Counted from the first letter of the stretch, positions 1 through 9,457 are shown. The stretch is DNA of 64,000 nt from Ekhidna lutea (GCF_900188325.1 NZ_FZPD01000001.1:62001-126000), one strand, 5' to 3'. A program made the numbers and translations. The notes: generated by a model from the sequence alone, not told the origin.

Positions 1-3000
1 CCTGTTGAGGAATATTCTAATCCGGTTGCACCGAGTGTAACCCCAACTTGTAAACTCGCAGATTGAGCAGCCCAGCCATTTAAAATAGAATCATAGTTAA
101 CAACCGATATCCCGGAATTATCAAGCATGGCAGTCATATTGGTGACTGCTGTAACGTCCCACGATCCAATATTCCAATCAAATGCAGTTGCATTGTTAAA
201 CATATTGTTGAGATCGGTTGCATTTACATCCCAGCCACTCAGGTTTTGATTGAATGAGGAGGCTCCCTGGAACATTCTTGCAATCGAACTAACGGTCGCA
301 ACATTCCATCCACTGATATTAGCGTTAAAAGCTGTGGCATCTCGAAACATTTGCTCCATGTTCGTCACCAAAGCAACATTCCATGAACTTATATCCTGAT
401 TAAATGCAAAAGCCTGATTGAACATGCCATTCATGTTCGTGACTCCAGAAACATCCCATAAGCTTATATCCTGGTTAAAAGCATTTGCATGGCTAAACGT
501 TCGTGACATATTGGTTGCTGCGGAGGTATTCCAACCACTGATATTCTGATTAAAAGCAGGGTTTACATAAAATAGATAGCTCATGTTAGTAACGGAAGAA
601 ACATCCCAGCTAGAGATATCACCATTAAAACTTGTGCTACTAAATAAGAAGCTCATATCGGTGATGGTGCTCACGTCCCAGCCACTTAGGTCACCTGTAA
701 ACGTACCTGCAGCTCTAAACATTTGGCTCATGTTTGTTACTCCAGATAAATCAGGTATGTCAGTGGCTGCCATATCAAGATTTGTACAACCCAAAAATGC
801 AAGTTGCATACTTGTCCAAGCTATATCACCCCACTGTTCAATGGTTTGAATTTTATCCTTATCCCCGGTATTATTGAAATAAATACGTGGGAATGCACCC
901 CGAATAATCACCTCATAAGTGGAGCCATTTTCCATTCCGGTGATGGTATAGTCTCCTGTTCTGCCATCAATAAATCCTTCATTTGTGCCTGGATTGGTTA
1001 TGTTATTCCATTCAACCGAATAATTATACCCACCGCCTGTGGTTGGAATGGTGATTTGCCCATCTGAAGTAACCCATGTTGTGACAAAACCAGCTTCGGT
1101 AGTTACATCAAAAACTGTATTTACACTTTGAACATTTGGAGATCCCTCATCGTCCTGAGCCACGATGTATACATCATAAAATGTGTTTGGTGTAAGGCCT
1201 GTTGGGCTCAATACAAAATTTGAAGAAGGAGTTGTCACTGCGATGTTTCCAGCTGCCAGCTGTCCGGTCCCCCCAAAACCAGTCCCAGCTCTTACGTCAT
1301 CTACGGATGGCGGGGTAGCTCCATCAGGAACTACAACATAATAGTAAGTCCCTGGCTCATTCAATTGTACAGTAATGTCAAAGCCGGTGGTACTGATATT
1401 ATCAATCAGAGGATATCCGGAAATGAAATAAGGCGCGAAAATGTCATTATCAAAAGCTGTGGAATTAATCCAGTTTGATGAAGTGGAGTTTAACGTAAAG
1501 TTATTTAGGGTTCCATTATTAGAGTTAGAAACATCTGGAAGGGATGTATTGCTGCTATTATCTGCATTTGGAACTCCCTGATTAAAGTTATAAGATGAAA
1601 TCAGGTCAGAATCAGATGATACATCTAAATACGCATTGTCATGTATTTGCTGTAGGGTGCGAGCTGTGTTCCAAAATCTGACCTCATCGATGGATCCGTC
1701 AAAAAATTGGGTCGGGGTAGCAGCGTTTCTTGCTCCAATAACTATGTTTTCTGATCCTGTAACTGCAGAGCCAGATACTGATGCTGTTCCTTCAAGGTCT
1801 CCATTAACATAAAGCCTTGCTTCCGAACCGTCAAATACACATGCAATGTGATAGTATTGGTTAGCCACTACGGTAGATGTGCCAACTATGTCCATATTAA
1901 GACCTCTCAGGCCGAACCGCCACTGATTAGTAGAATTTATTCCTGTTATAAATTCAATGGATGCATTGCCAGTGTTACTCTTCGACATTATCCAACGAAA
2001 GTTTCCATCCACTACTTCCGGTCTGGCCCAGTATTCTATGGTAAAGGCACCATCATCAAGGTTTAAGGTAGCATCGTGAGTAATCGTTACATTATCATCT
2101 GTTCCATCAAAATTCAGGGCATTCTCTGTTGTAAATGCAACGGTATACTTATGCCCGTCAACAAGTGTTGTTACATCTACTCCAAAAAACTCAACAACAT
2201 CTCCGATAATGCCTGTATCCATTATCACCTCCGTATATGCTCCTGAAGTTCCTGGTCTGGTAATGAGCATTGCGGAAACTACATTCGGCGGTACAGAAAG
2301 TCCCATTTCTGCAAGGTCAAATTCTAAATCTATGCTTCCGGCATTTGAGGTAGCATCAGAAATATCAATGTACCAGTCGCGGGCTAGACGCATATTATGA
2401 TTTGCTGGTAAATCCGTTGTTGCAAAAGCATTTGGAGTACCGCTATGCCCCGCAATCACATAATCTCCATCATCTAAAAGAAAGGATTGATCTACCAACT
2501 TAAGTCCTGCTGAGGCACTCTCTATATGACTTGCTCCCGCATCTCTTCCTATCCCTATTACGTCAAAGTCAAAATCACCGCTAGGAACTAAGTCGCCTGC
2601 ATATAAGTCATTTGATATTGGAATATCATATTTTGCGGATAGATAGTTTTCAACTATTGTTCTTTCCACAGCATTCAACTCAAAGCCGTAGTAAATAACC
2701 TCATATATATCTCCATTAAACTGTAACCCTGCATTGTCAGCTAGTGCTCCAACTGAACCGGATGTTAAAACTGTAGCCGGTGTAGCAGCGCCTCCTGTAT
2801 GCGTAGAATTAGTACCGTTTATAAATATTTGAGATGTATTTAATGCTCCGCCACCAAATGGATAAATGGTTGAAAAAATGAATGGTGATGCGGCAGCAAC
2901 CGTATTATCTGATGTGATGCCATCACCTTGCATCTCCACTATAAGATTATCTGAAGAGCTAACCCCTAAAGAATACCTTTGGCTGGTCACATTGGGGCCG

Positions 3001-3398
3001 TATGAGAAAAAATATTGCTGACTTCCGGGTGTGGATGGGTATTCAGCTACAACGAAAACAGATCGATCAGCAGAGCCAAATGCAAAGGCGTCCAATGCGA
3101 AATCCATATCATCATCGCTAAAGCTAAGATATGGTCGACCATTTTGACCGCCTATCTGAAAAGTAGGATTTGCTCCTCCAACGCTGGCGTTGTTTCCAGT
3201 GCCTGAAACATCATTCCACTGTACAACCGGATCTGTATCAACTGCGGGTGTGGTTCCTGCGTCTGAAAAGACGGCTGAATCGGCCCTTAGCCACAGGTCA
3301 GAGAATACACCTCCCGGACCACTTTGGGCAAATGAGGTACTTAAAAATGAAATGAAAATAATGACAAGAGTCGACCTGACTAAGCTGGGGAAGTTCAT
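1..3398 (-). CDS. Secreted BspA-family (DUF285) surface protein with LamG-like domain, partial
   Basis: The reading frame is open from the ATG at 3398 to the left edge, about 1,132 codons, so the C-terminus is missing. A signal peptide (residues 1-27, ending TSFAQ) is followed by a glycine- and serine-rich segment resembling bacterial LamG-type lectin domains (first one about residues 30-230). A second LamG-type segment near residues 430-600 carries the typical WNTARTLQQI motif. Fibronectin-like segments follow. From about position 740 down to 150 there are eight units of 24-25 residues, each with W(D/N)V and NM..MF, the hallmark of DUF285/BspA leucine-rich repeats. The family is cell-surface exposed and binds host or matrix components in some bacteria; here adhesion is only inferred. 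Such proteins in Bacteroidota usually end in a type IX sorting domain, which would lie beyond the edge. It is transcribed divergently from the CHAT gene. Confidence 0.85.
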   Translation of the reverse strand, partial: MNFPSLVRSTLVIIFISFLSTSFAQSGPGGVFSDLWLRADSAVFSDAGTTPAVDTDPVVQWNDVSGTGNNASVGGANPTFQIGGQNGRPYLSFSDDDMDFALDAFAFGSADRSVFVVAEYPSTPGSQQYFFSYGPNVTSQRYSLGVSSSDNLIVEMQGDGITSDNTVAAASPFIFSTIYPFGGGALNTSQIFINGTNSTHTGGAATPATVLTSGSVGALADNAGLQFNGDIYEVIYYGFELNAVERTIVENYLSAKYDIPISNDLYAGDLVPSGDFDFDVIGIGRDAGASHIESASAGLKLVDQSFLLDDGDYVIAGHSGTPNAFATTDLPANHNMRLARDWYIDISDATSNAGSIDLEFDLAEMGLSVPPNVVSAMLITRPGTSGAYTEVIMDTGIIGDVVEFFGVDVTTLVDGHKYTVAFTTENALNFDGTDDNVTITHDATLNLDDGAFTIEYWARPEVVDGNFRWIMSKSNTGNASIEFITGINSTNQWRFGLRGLNMDIVGTSTVVANQYYHIACVFDGSEARLYVNGDLEGTASVSGSAVTGSENIVIGARNAATPTQFFDGSIDEVRFWNTARTLQQIHDNAYLDVSSDSDLISSYNFNQGVPNADNSSNTSLPDVSNSNNGTLNNFTLNSTSSNWINSTAFDNDIFAPYFISGYPLIDNISTTGFDITVQLNEPGTYYYVVVPDGATPPSVDDVRAGTGFGGTGQLAAGNIAVTTPSSNFVLSPTGLTPNTFYDVYIVAQDDEGSPNVQSVNTVFDVTTEAGFVTTWVTSDGQITIPTTGGGYNYSVEWNNITNPGTNEGFIDGRTGDYTITGMENGSTYEVIIRGAFPRIYFNNTGDKDKIQTIEQWGDIAWTSMQLAFLGCTNLDMAATDIPDLSGVTNMSQMFRAAGTFTGDLSGWDVSTITDMSFLFSSTSFNGDISSWDVSSVTNMSYLFYVNPAFNQNISGWNTSAATNMSRTFSHANAFNQDISLWDVSGVTNMNGMFNQAFAFNQDISSWNVALVTNMEQMFRDATAFNANISGWNVATVSSIARMFQGASSFNQNLSGWDVNATDLNNMFNNATAFDWNIGSWDVTAVTNMTAMLDNSGISVVNYDSILNGWAAQSASLQVGVTLGATGLEYSST

Positions 3399-3455
3399 CT
3401 TTTTGATCAATTGGTAGTTGAATAATGGCAAATAAGGCTGTTTAAACACTAAAAA

Positions 3456-3479
3456 AGAATACCATAAATTGGGTATTCT
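3456..3479 (-). promoter_or_regulatory. Terminator-like hairpin in the leader of the BspA-family gene
   Basis: On the minus strand an 8-bp perfect stem (AGAATACC paired with GGTATTCT) with an 8-nt loop is followed by a run of five to six T. It lies about 55 bp upstream of the surface-protein start, and no minus-strand gene ends above it. It could be an attenuator in the 5' leader or a regulator-binding palindrome. I cannot tell which from sequence alone. Confidence 0.35.
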
Positions 3480-3675
3480 ACTAGCTAATTTGTGTTAAAA
3501 ATACTTTCATATTCATCCAGAAACGGTCATCAAATTGTTATTTCGATTAACATTCCTAATCCAGCTACGAATAGTACAATTATGGGCACTTATATATGCT
3601 ATCTTTAGGTCGAGATTGATTGTGTGATTTTTGAATCTGCCAATCCCTTGCTTAATTCGTACTAAATTCACTACC

Positions 3676-6600
3676 ATGAGACTATTATATACCATAGCTT
3701 TAACCCTAGTTAGTGTTACCCTTTTTGCTCAATATGCCTTCGAGAGCAAAAAGGCTGAAAAGCTTTATTACAAGCTGGATGATGCTTATCTGGACTATGA
3801 TTATGAAACCATTTTGGATAACGAAGCTATTGCCAAGGAGACCTTCCTCACAAAAGAAGATACGGTTGCAGCTAATATTTACAGTTATCTGGCAGAGGCA
3901 TACGACTATGAATTAAGCGACTATCAAAAAGCCCTTGACTTTTATCAACTGGAGCTGAATCTAAGAAAGAAGATTGAGCCAACTAGTGATGTAAAAGATC
4001 TTCTCTACAATATGGCTACTCTCCAAACGGAGCTAGGATATTACACAGAAGCTGAGCAATTTCTTATCACTATTCAAGAGGCTGACGCTGAAGAGTTTGG
4101 AAAAGAAAGTGCCGAATATTTTGACTCATCCAGGGCTCTAATAGAGTTGTACCTGCAAACCGAGCAGGTCAACAAAGGATTAAGTGAAGCTGAGAGTATA
4201 AGAAAAGAAGTTGCAAAAAAGTCAGTAGAAGAAGGAGTTTCCTACAAATGGATTGGAGACGCCTATGCCATCGAAGGTTCCTTTAAAAAAGCAGAAAAAA
4301 ATATTCTAAGAGGCCTAAGTGTGTTTGAGGAAAATGGCCTTGAAACCACTATAGAATATGTATCCACTCTCAACAGTCTGGGGGTGATCTATATGGATAA
4401 AGGGAAGCTCCCTGAAGCTGAAGAAATATTCCAGCAAGCCATTGACCTGGTGAACAGGATGCAGGGAGAAAATGATGATGTTATAGCAGGCCTTCAAAAT
4501 AATCTGGCCATTGTCTATTTCAACCTTGGCGACTATGAAAGGGCTACAGCACTTCAACGAAATATCCTTGAAGAGGATAAAGACTATTATGGTGAAGATT
4601 CCTTTACCTATGGCCTAAGTCTTTTAAACCTGGGACTTACCCTTTTGTATGACGGACAGTATACAGAATCGGAAAAGCTTCACCTGGAAGCAATGCAAGT
4701 CTTTGAAACCAGTGCTGGAAAAGAAAGCATTGACTATGGTCGTGTGCAGAATAACCTCTCCCTATTAAACGCTCGCAGAGGGAGAATAGATGAAGCGATA
4801 GATTATGGTCAAAAAGCCATAAAAACGTATGAAGCAACACTTGGTGAGGATCACCCCGAAACGGCTTTTCCTTATTTTAACTTAGCCAATGCACACCTTG
4901 GCTATGAGGAAGTAGACAAAGCTAAACCACTTGCAAATCGGGCCTATGAAATACGAAAAAAAGCTTTGGGGGATCAGCATCCTTACTTTGCACGTAGTGC
5001 TAACCAATTGGCCATTGTCAATTGGAAAGAAGGAAATAATGAGGAAGCATTAAAGTTTTATCAGGAAACATTTGACAACTATTTTAACCAAATCAATACC
5101 TTTTTCCCAGTCCTTACTGAAGAAGAAAAAGCGACTTTTTACTACACCAATCTTCGTCCTGCATTTGAGCAATACGTTTCGTTCATAGAAGAAACTTCGC
5201 GAGAAGACAAAGATCTCTTGGGGGAAATTTATAATTATCAGCTGGCTCTAAAAGGACTGATCATGTATGCAACCTCTAAGGTAAGAGAGAGTATTCTTGC
5301 TAGTGGTGATGAAAACCTGATCAGTATGTTTGAGGAATGGATTAGTCAAAAAGAACAACTGGCTAAGCTATTCAGCGCTACTGATATTGAAATCGGCGTT
5401 AGAAACAAGAAAATTGATTCATTAACAGAAGCCTCGAATGTGCTTGAAGAACAACTAAGTAAATCATCGCAAGCGTTTGGAGAAAACTTTGCTAACAAGT
5501 CTGTCACATGGGAAGATATTAGAAACTCATTAGCGCCTGGAGAAGCGGCCGTTGAAATGGTCCGATACCGGGACTTTTCCACAGATTCATCCGGAGTTTT
5601 TACAGATGAAGTGTACTATGCGGCAATGATAGTCCGACATGATACAGAAGATCATCCTGAAATGGTGATCCTTCGAAACGGAGCTCAGATGGAACAAAAA
5701 TTTCTTGCTAATTATCGAAATGCCATTAAGTACAAAATTTCTGAAAACTATAGCTACCGATTGTTCTGGCAACCAATTGCCCGAAGACTGGAGGGTATCA
5801 ATAAAATCTATTTCGCCCCTGACGGGGTGTACAACCAAATCAGCATCTACACGCTTCAGAACCCAGGAACCAAAGATTATCTCCTAAATGAAATCGATCT
5901 TGCCCTGGTGACAAACACCAAAGACTTGCTGGAAGAAAGTCAACCGTTCGAGGACGGAGGAAGAAGCGTATTCTTTGGCTATCCTCAGTATTCAATGGGC
6001 TCCACCTTAAGTGATGATGGTAGCGCAAAAGATCGAGGAGTTAGGGGTGCAAGAGGATCTCGTGGTAAGACGAGTAAAGAAGAACTTTCGAGGGGTATTC
6101 CGAGAGGTGTACGAGGAAACCTGGTAAGATACATGCAGTCATTCAATGGATTGGGGATGCTTCCAGGCACGAAAAAAGAAGTAGAACTAATCGATAGCCT
6201 GTATGCTGTTAATGACAGGAACAGGGACACGTATTTTCTCAATGAAGCCCTTGAGGGTACAGTAAAAAGTGTTAATAATCCGAATATTCTTCACATTGCT
6301 ACGCACGGATTTTTTCTGGAGCAGGACCATGATGCACAATCAGATGATGCATATGTTCAGAACCCTTTGCTAAGATCAGGACTTATTCTAGCTGGTGCCA
6401 ACAACTTCATCCAGACCGGAACCATCGTTTCTGAGTCAGATGGAAATGATGGCATCCTTACCGCATTTGAAGCAATGAATATGAATCTGGATAAAACAGA
6501 TGTGGTGGTACTCTCAGCTTGTGAGACAGGTTTAGGAGAAATCAAAAATGGTGAAGGGGTTTATGGACTTCAACGTGCCTTCCAAATTGCCGGTGCAGAC

Positions 6601-6783
6601 GCGATTATCATGTCAATGTGGACGGTAGATGATGATGCAACCCAAGAGCTTATGACCACCTTCTATCGTGAGTGGCTATCACATGGGGACAAACAGCTGG
6701 CTTTCAATACCGCTCAGAAAAAATTGAGGGAAAAATATAAAAAACCTTATTACTGGGGGGCGTTTGTGATGATTGGAGAGTAA
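3676..6783 (+). CDS. Exported TPR-repeat protein with C-terminal CHAT protease domain
   Basis: The protein has 1,035 residues. I chose the ATG at 3676 rather than an in-frame ATG 45 nt upstream, because it gives a clean signal peptide (MRLLYTIALTLVSVTLFAQ). Residues ~25-480 are tetratricopeptide repeats, including several of the 42-residue kinesin-light-chain type (YGRVQNNLS, ETAFPYFNLANAH). A helical linker follows. Residues ~700-1035 form a CHAT domain (caspase HetF associated with TPRs). The catalytic dyad is visible: His877 in HIATHG and Cys949 in LSACETG. CHAT proteases are caspase-like cysteine proteases, often activated through their TPR region. An unusual Arg/Gly-rich insert lies at residues ~785-815. 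The signal peptide means it acts outside the cytoplasm, so a canonical cytoplasmic defence role is unlikely. The substrate is unknown. It ends at a bidirectional terminator. Confidence 0.9.
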   Translation: MRLLYTIALTLVSVTLFAQYAFESKKAEKLYYKLDDAYLDYDYETILDNEAIAKETFLTKEDTVAANIYSYLAEAYDYELSDYQKALDFYQLELNLRKKIEPTSDVKDLLYNMATLQTELGYYTEAEQFLITIQEADAEEFGKESAEYFDSSRALIELYLQTEQVNKGLSEAESIRKEVAKKSVEEGVSYKWIGDAYAIEGSFKKAEKNILRGLSVFEENGLETTIEYVSTLNSLGVIYMDKGKLPEAEEIFQQAIDLVNRMQGENDDVIAGLQNNLAIVYFNLGDYERATALQRNILEEDKDYYGEDSFTYGLSLLNLGLTLLYDGQYTESEKLHLEAMQVFETSAGKESIDYGRVQNNLSLLNARRGRIDEAIDYGQKAIKTYEATLGEDHPETAFPYFNLANAHLGYEEVDKAKPLANRAYEIRKKALGDQHPYFARSANQLAIVNWKEGNNEEALKFYQETFDNYFNQINTFFPVLTEEEKATFYYTNLRPAFEQYVSFIEETSREDKDLLGEIYNYQLALKGLIMYATSKVRESILASGDENLISMFEEWISQKEQLAKLFSATDIEIGVRNKKIDSLTEASNVLEEQLSKSSQAFGENFANKSVTWEDIRNSLAPGEAAVEMVRYRDFSTDSSGVFTDEVYYAAMIVRHDTEDHPEMVILRNGAQMEQKFLANYRNAIKYKISENYSYRLFWQPIARRLEGINKIYFAPDGVYNQISIYTLQNPGTKDYLLNEIDLALVTNTKDLLEESQPFEDGGRSVFFGYPQYSMGSTLSDDGSAKDRGVRGARGSRGKTSKEELSRGIPRGVRGNLVRYMQSFNGLGMLPGTKKEVELIDSLYAVNDRNRDTYFLNEALEGTVKSVNNPNILHIATHGFFLEQDHDAQSDDAYVQNPLLRSGLILAGANNFIQTGTIVSESDGNDGILTAFEAMNMNLDKTDVVVLSACETGLGEIKNGEGVYGLQRAFQIAGADAIIMSMWTVDDDATQELMTTFYREWLSHGDKQLAFNTAQKKLREKYKKPYYWGAFVMIGE

Positions 6784-6802
6784 CAGTATTTAAAAGTTTT
6801 AG

Positions 6803-6829
6803 AAAAGGGAAGTTTACCGCTTCCCTTTT
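6803..6829. terminator. Bidirectional rho-independent terminator
   Basis: A perfect 10-bp stem (AAAAGGGAAG with CTTCCCTTTT, 7-nt loop) is followed by T on the plus strand and, read the other way, begins with A, so it can serve both convergent genes. It begins 20 nt after the CHAT stop and overlaps the stop codon of the minus-strand propeller gene. Confidence 0.85.
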
Positions 6830-7857
6830 TTCTTTTCCCATGCTTTAAAATCCAGAATCAAAATCCCTCTTCCTTTCCCTGCTGCATCTGCTGCATGCGC
6901 ATATTGAAAAGCCATATAGCGACCATCATCACTGACAACAGGGTTAGATGCCTTATATTCCGGATTGTCGTTGAAGTATGTTATCCGTTCTACATCTCCC
7001 GATTCATCGAGTTTTAGTTTGTAAATATCCAGGGTCAAAAATTCCTTCATGCCTTTATAGTTGGCTCTATGCCTGTTGCTCTCAATTAGCATACTTAATC
7101 CATCAGGAAATATGCCCTCTGCTTCATCGTAGGTGTCTTTGCTGTTGGAGTAATTGGTAAATTCTTTTTCTTCCATGTCATAGCCAAGTACTTCTGCCTG
7201 AAAACCAAACTGTCCGCCGAACGCATAAAAGAACAACTCATTTTCATTTTTTGGATTAAAGTTTTGGGTTTCCAGATCCCATCCCTTAGCTGGCGTGGGA
7301 AGGTCGCCTGCTGTAAAAAGTGGTTTCCAGTTTTTCAGCTTGGGTTTCTCTCCATCATAATCTATTTCACCCTTATAGATAGTGGTTCCTAGTGCCCAGG
7401 CAATATTCATTTTCGTTCTTGAAACGGCAGGTCCCTCTTTGCAGTGTACTCCCAGTGGAACCGGTGGAGATTTAAGGTCTTTTTTCAACACCCATAATTC
7501 CGCATTTCTAGCATCCCTGCTTTTCCATGGATTTTTTGAGTCAAATTCACGAGCTCCTGATAGTAGGATGTCGCCGTTAGCGAGATAGAGCGCACGCACA
7601 AATCCTTCATGGAAAAAGTGATGAGTCATTGGTTGGATGATACCTGTTGTTATTTCAACTTCAAATACATCACCAAAAGTTTTTTCAATAAATAGAATAC
7701 GCTCACCATCATGTGACCAATCTGCTCGTTCCCCGAAATAAGTAATCTGCGTAATATAATCGGGCAAATCTTCTAAGGGAGATTTGTTTGTATCCTGGGA
7801 AAGTAAGCTGCCGGGTAAAGCAACAAAAATGAGCAAGGCGATGTATAACTTATTCAT
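6814..7857 (-). CDS. Exported TolB/PD40-type beta-propeller protein
   Basis: This 347-residue protein has a signal peptide (MNKLYIALLIFVALPGSLLSQ). The rest is made of WD40-like PD40 blades: ADWSHDGERILF near residue 45, and NPVVSDDGRYMAF near the C-terminus are the clearest. Such propellers appear in TolB and in C-terminal regions of periplasmic peptidases, but no hydrolase domain is present, so this is a stand-alone propeller. Its partner cannot be named. It converges on the CHAT gene through a shared terminator and diverges from the small lipoprotein gene at 7890 with only 32 bp between start codons, so their promoters must overlap. Confidence 0.7.
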   Translation of the reverse strand: MNKLYIALLIFVALPGSLLSQDTNKSPLEDLPDYITQITYFGERADWSHDGERILFIEKTFGDVFEVEITTGIIQPMTHHFFHEGFVRALYLANGDILLSGAREFDSKNPWKSRDARNAELWVLKKDLKSPPVPLGVHCKEGPAVSRTKMNIAWALGTTIYKGEIDYDGEKPKLKNWKPLFTAGDLPTPAKGWDLETQNFNPKNENELFFYAFGGQFGFQAEVLGYDMEEKEFTNYSNSKDTYDEAEGIFPDGLSMLIESNRHRANYKGMKEFLTLDIYKLKLDESGDVERITYFNDNPEYKASNPVVSDDGRYMAFQYAHAADAAGKGRGILILDFKAWEKKKGKR

Positions 7858-7889
7858 AGAAATTAGGGATGATTAAACTCAAAGATAAA

Positions 7890-8339
7890 ATGAATAAGCT
7901 CCTTACCATATTTATTGTCTCCGCGTTCCTTTCCTGCACAAACCAGCAAGCCCCCTCTGAGGAAAGCTTAAGGACAGCAATTGATCAGTTTAACCAGGCT
8001 TATAAGATCGGTGATGACGAAAAGCTATCATCTATGATTACTGAGAACTATGTACACACCAATAGCTCATGGAAGTCTTTTGGCAAGGAAAAATGGATTG
8101 GGTATATGGAAGACCGTTCCAAAAAACTTAACAACGGAAATCTCACCGTTGAATCCTACGAGATGAACGAGCTATCCATTGAAATGTATGATGATGCCGC
8201 AATAGCGACTGCCCTGATCTCAACAACAGGAGTTGAAGATGGCGTTCAGTTTAACAAGAAATTCAGGGTATCCAATTTTTGGATCTTTGATGGAAGCCGC
8301 TGGCTGAGAGCAGGCTTCCATGATACGCCGGTTGAATAA
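7890..8339 (+). CDS. NTF2-like (SnoaL/DUF4440-type) lipoprotein
   Basis: I place the start at 7890 (MNKLLTIFIVSAFLSC), which gives a lipoprotein signal with Cys16. An in-frame ATG lies 21 nt upstream. The mature part of about 134 residues has the pattern of the NTF2-like cone fold: an N-terminal helix (LRTAIDQFNQAYKIGDDEKL), then MITENYVHTNSSW, and a C-terminal strand ending WIFDGSRWLRAGFHDTP. Members of this superfamily are small-molecule-binding or enzymatic, and the DUF4440 group is mostly uncharacterised. It converges tail to tail with the next gene, one base apart. Confidence 0.7.
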   Translation: MNKLLTIFIVSAFLSCTNQQAPSEESLRTAIDQFNQAYKIGDDEKLSSMITENYVHTNSSWKSFGKEKWIGYMEDRSKKLNNGNLTVESYEMNELSIEMYDDAAIATALISTTGVEDGVQFNKKFRVSNFWIFDGSRWLRAGFHDTPVE

Positions 8340-8340
8340 A

Positions 8341-9138
8341 TTACCCTTCCCCAACATTCAGCGGAGCTATTTGTGCATCTTCCGGCATCACAAATAAGCT
8401 GTCTGCAGGCGCCTCTTTTGATGATAGCTCAATGCTTTCGAAAACAACCTCATTACTCATCACACCAACTGTGTCATCCTTAAACTGATACCATTGAATA
8501 GTCGTAGGAAGTAGCAATCCATTGACCTCTCTCCATTGATCGTATTTGATCAGTTTATAAGTATCGCTTGGTTCCCCACTTCGATAGGTAACTGTGTACA
8601 TCAGCCATTCCATTTTGTTCGTCTCAGGATCATACCACAAAATGTAATTGTCGTCCGGAGCGTCTCCGATGTTTTCGCCGTAGGAAATTTTGATCCCGTT
8701 GTAGGTTTTGCCTAATAGTTCACGAGGTTCCACGTCTTCGTAAAAAGCGCCCGGATCACCGACAACAAAAGGCATAGCATAGAAATAGAAGTACAGATTA
8801 TGATAAAACCTAGCTCTACTGGCATCAATGGTATCCGGCGATACCCATACATTTTCTCCATCAAACCCGATTGTCTGCTTTGGTGACTCCACTCGAATCT
8901 TCCGATTCTGAAGGTTTGTGATCGTTGATTCTTCCCCTTTCATGTACGAAAGTGATTTCATTTTGGACCATTGTTCATAGCCGCCGTGTGTATCCATCAC
9001 TTTGGTGAGTGATTCGCTGTGATGAGAAGGTGCTTCATAGATCGCTTCTGCCTGAGTAGCCTCTTCGGGGCTGTCTTTTTGGTTGTTCGACTGGCATGCC
9101 ATCAACATAGCCAATAATAGAATAGTGAGATATTTCAT
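8341..9138 (-). CDS. DUF6503-like outer-membrane lipoprotein
   Basis: A 265-residue lipoprotein with lipobox LMAC (Cys15). The stretch VMDTHGGYEQWSKMKSLSYMKG, the middle part with FDGENVWVSPD, and the C-terminal YDQWREVNGLLLPTTIQWY are typical of the LolA-like half-barrel proteins annotated as DUF6503 in Bacteroidota. These resemble lipoprotein or lipid carriers by fold, but no function is established. The gene ends one base from the NTF2-like lipoprotein gene. Upstream is a 319-bp non-coding region shared with the first PadR operon. Confidence 0.65.
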   Translation of the reverse strand: MKYLTILLLAMLMACQSNNQKDSPEEATQAEAIYEAPSHHSESLTKVMDTHGGYEQWSKMKSLSYMKGEESTITNLQNRKIRVESPKQTIGFDGENVWVSPDTIDASRARFYHNLYFYFYAMPFVVGDPGAFYEDVEPRELLGKTYNGIKISYGENIGDAPDDNYILWYDPETNKMEWLMYTVTYRSGEPSDTYKLIKYDQWREVNGLLLPTTIQWYQFKDDTVGVMSNEVVFESIELSSKEAPADSLFVMPEDAQIAPLNVGEG

Positions 9139-9257
9139 TAAAATTTTTCTTCAAATGTAGCCGATTAAAAAGGCATCTTGTAGCTCATAAAAATCATTTT
9201 TGGCTAAAAGGTAAGCTGGACTACATTAAAAATTTTATCCCGAAACGCAACATTAAA

Positions 9258-9304
9258 ACTACAAATAAGGTATAAGAATAATTATTAATACTACATTTAA
9301 GGTA
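9258..9304 (+). promoter_or_regulatory. Direct-repeat pair, putative PadR operator (locus 1)
   Basis: ACTACAAATAAGGTA (9258-9272) and ACTACATTTAAGGTA (9290-9304) match at 13 of 15 bases, with starts 32 bp apart. A weaker third copy starts at 9230. Similar pairs precede each of the other three PadR genes. That these are binding sites is inference. Confidence 0.5.
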
Positions 9305-9345
9305 AAAATGAGAATTAGGTTTAGAAAAGATTTAATACAGGCACC

Positions 9346-9409
9346 ATTTTTTACCCCTGCCCTAAAGGGAGTTGTTGACTTTCCCTTCAGGGATAAAGGG
9401 TTATAAAAA
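9346..9409. repeat. G/C-stem intergenic repeat, double hairpin
   Basis: Two short stems (CCCTAAAGGG and CCCTTCAGGG) lie head to head, flanked by TTTTTACCC and GGGTTATAAAAA, so the whole unit is an imperfect inverted repeat. It belongs to the same family as the copies at 15673, 54421 and 54599. Confidence 0.6.
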
Positions 9410-9457
9410 GGTCGTCATTTTAATCAAAATCTTTTCTATCCAAGAAAATGGTTAATC

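Larger units (their letters stand above)
9139..9457. other. 319-bp divergent control region
   Basis: There is no gene here. It holds three copies of an ACTACA-type motif (9230, 9258, 9290), then a 64-bp palindromic Bacteroidota-type repeat (9346-9409), and must contain the start points of both the DUF6503 gene and the first PadR-permease operon. Confidence 0.6.

Noticed and set aside
150-740. Regular 72-75 bp periodicity resembling a CRISPR or tandem DNA repeat
   Set aside because: The periodicity falls in an open frame and is explained by 24-25 residue BspA protein repeats; the units are too diverged at DNA level for a CRISPR array.
3513-3695. 60-codon minus-strand ORF between the BspA and CHAT genes
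   Set aside because: It overlaps the CHAT start region, has no recognisable content, and lies in a divergent promoter region.
3676-6783. CHAT gene as part of a cytoplasmic anti-phage (gRAMP/Craspase-like) system
   Set aside because: It has a signal peptide and no CRISPR or effector genes lie nearby.
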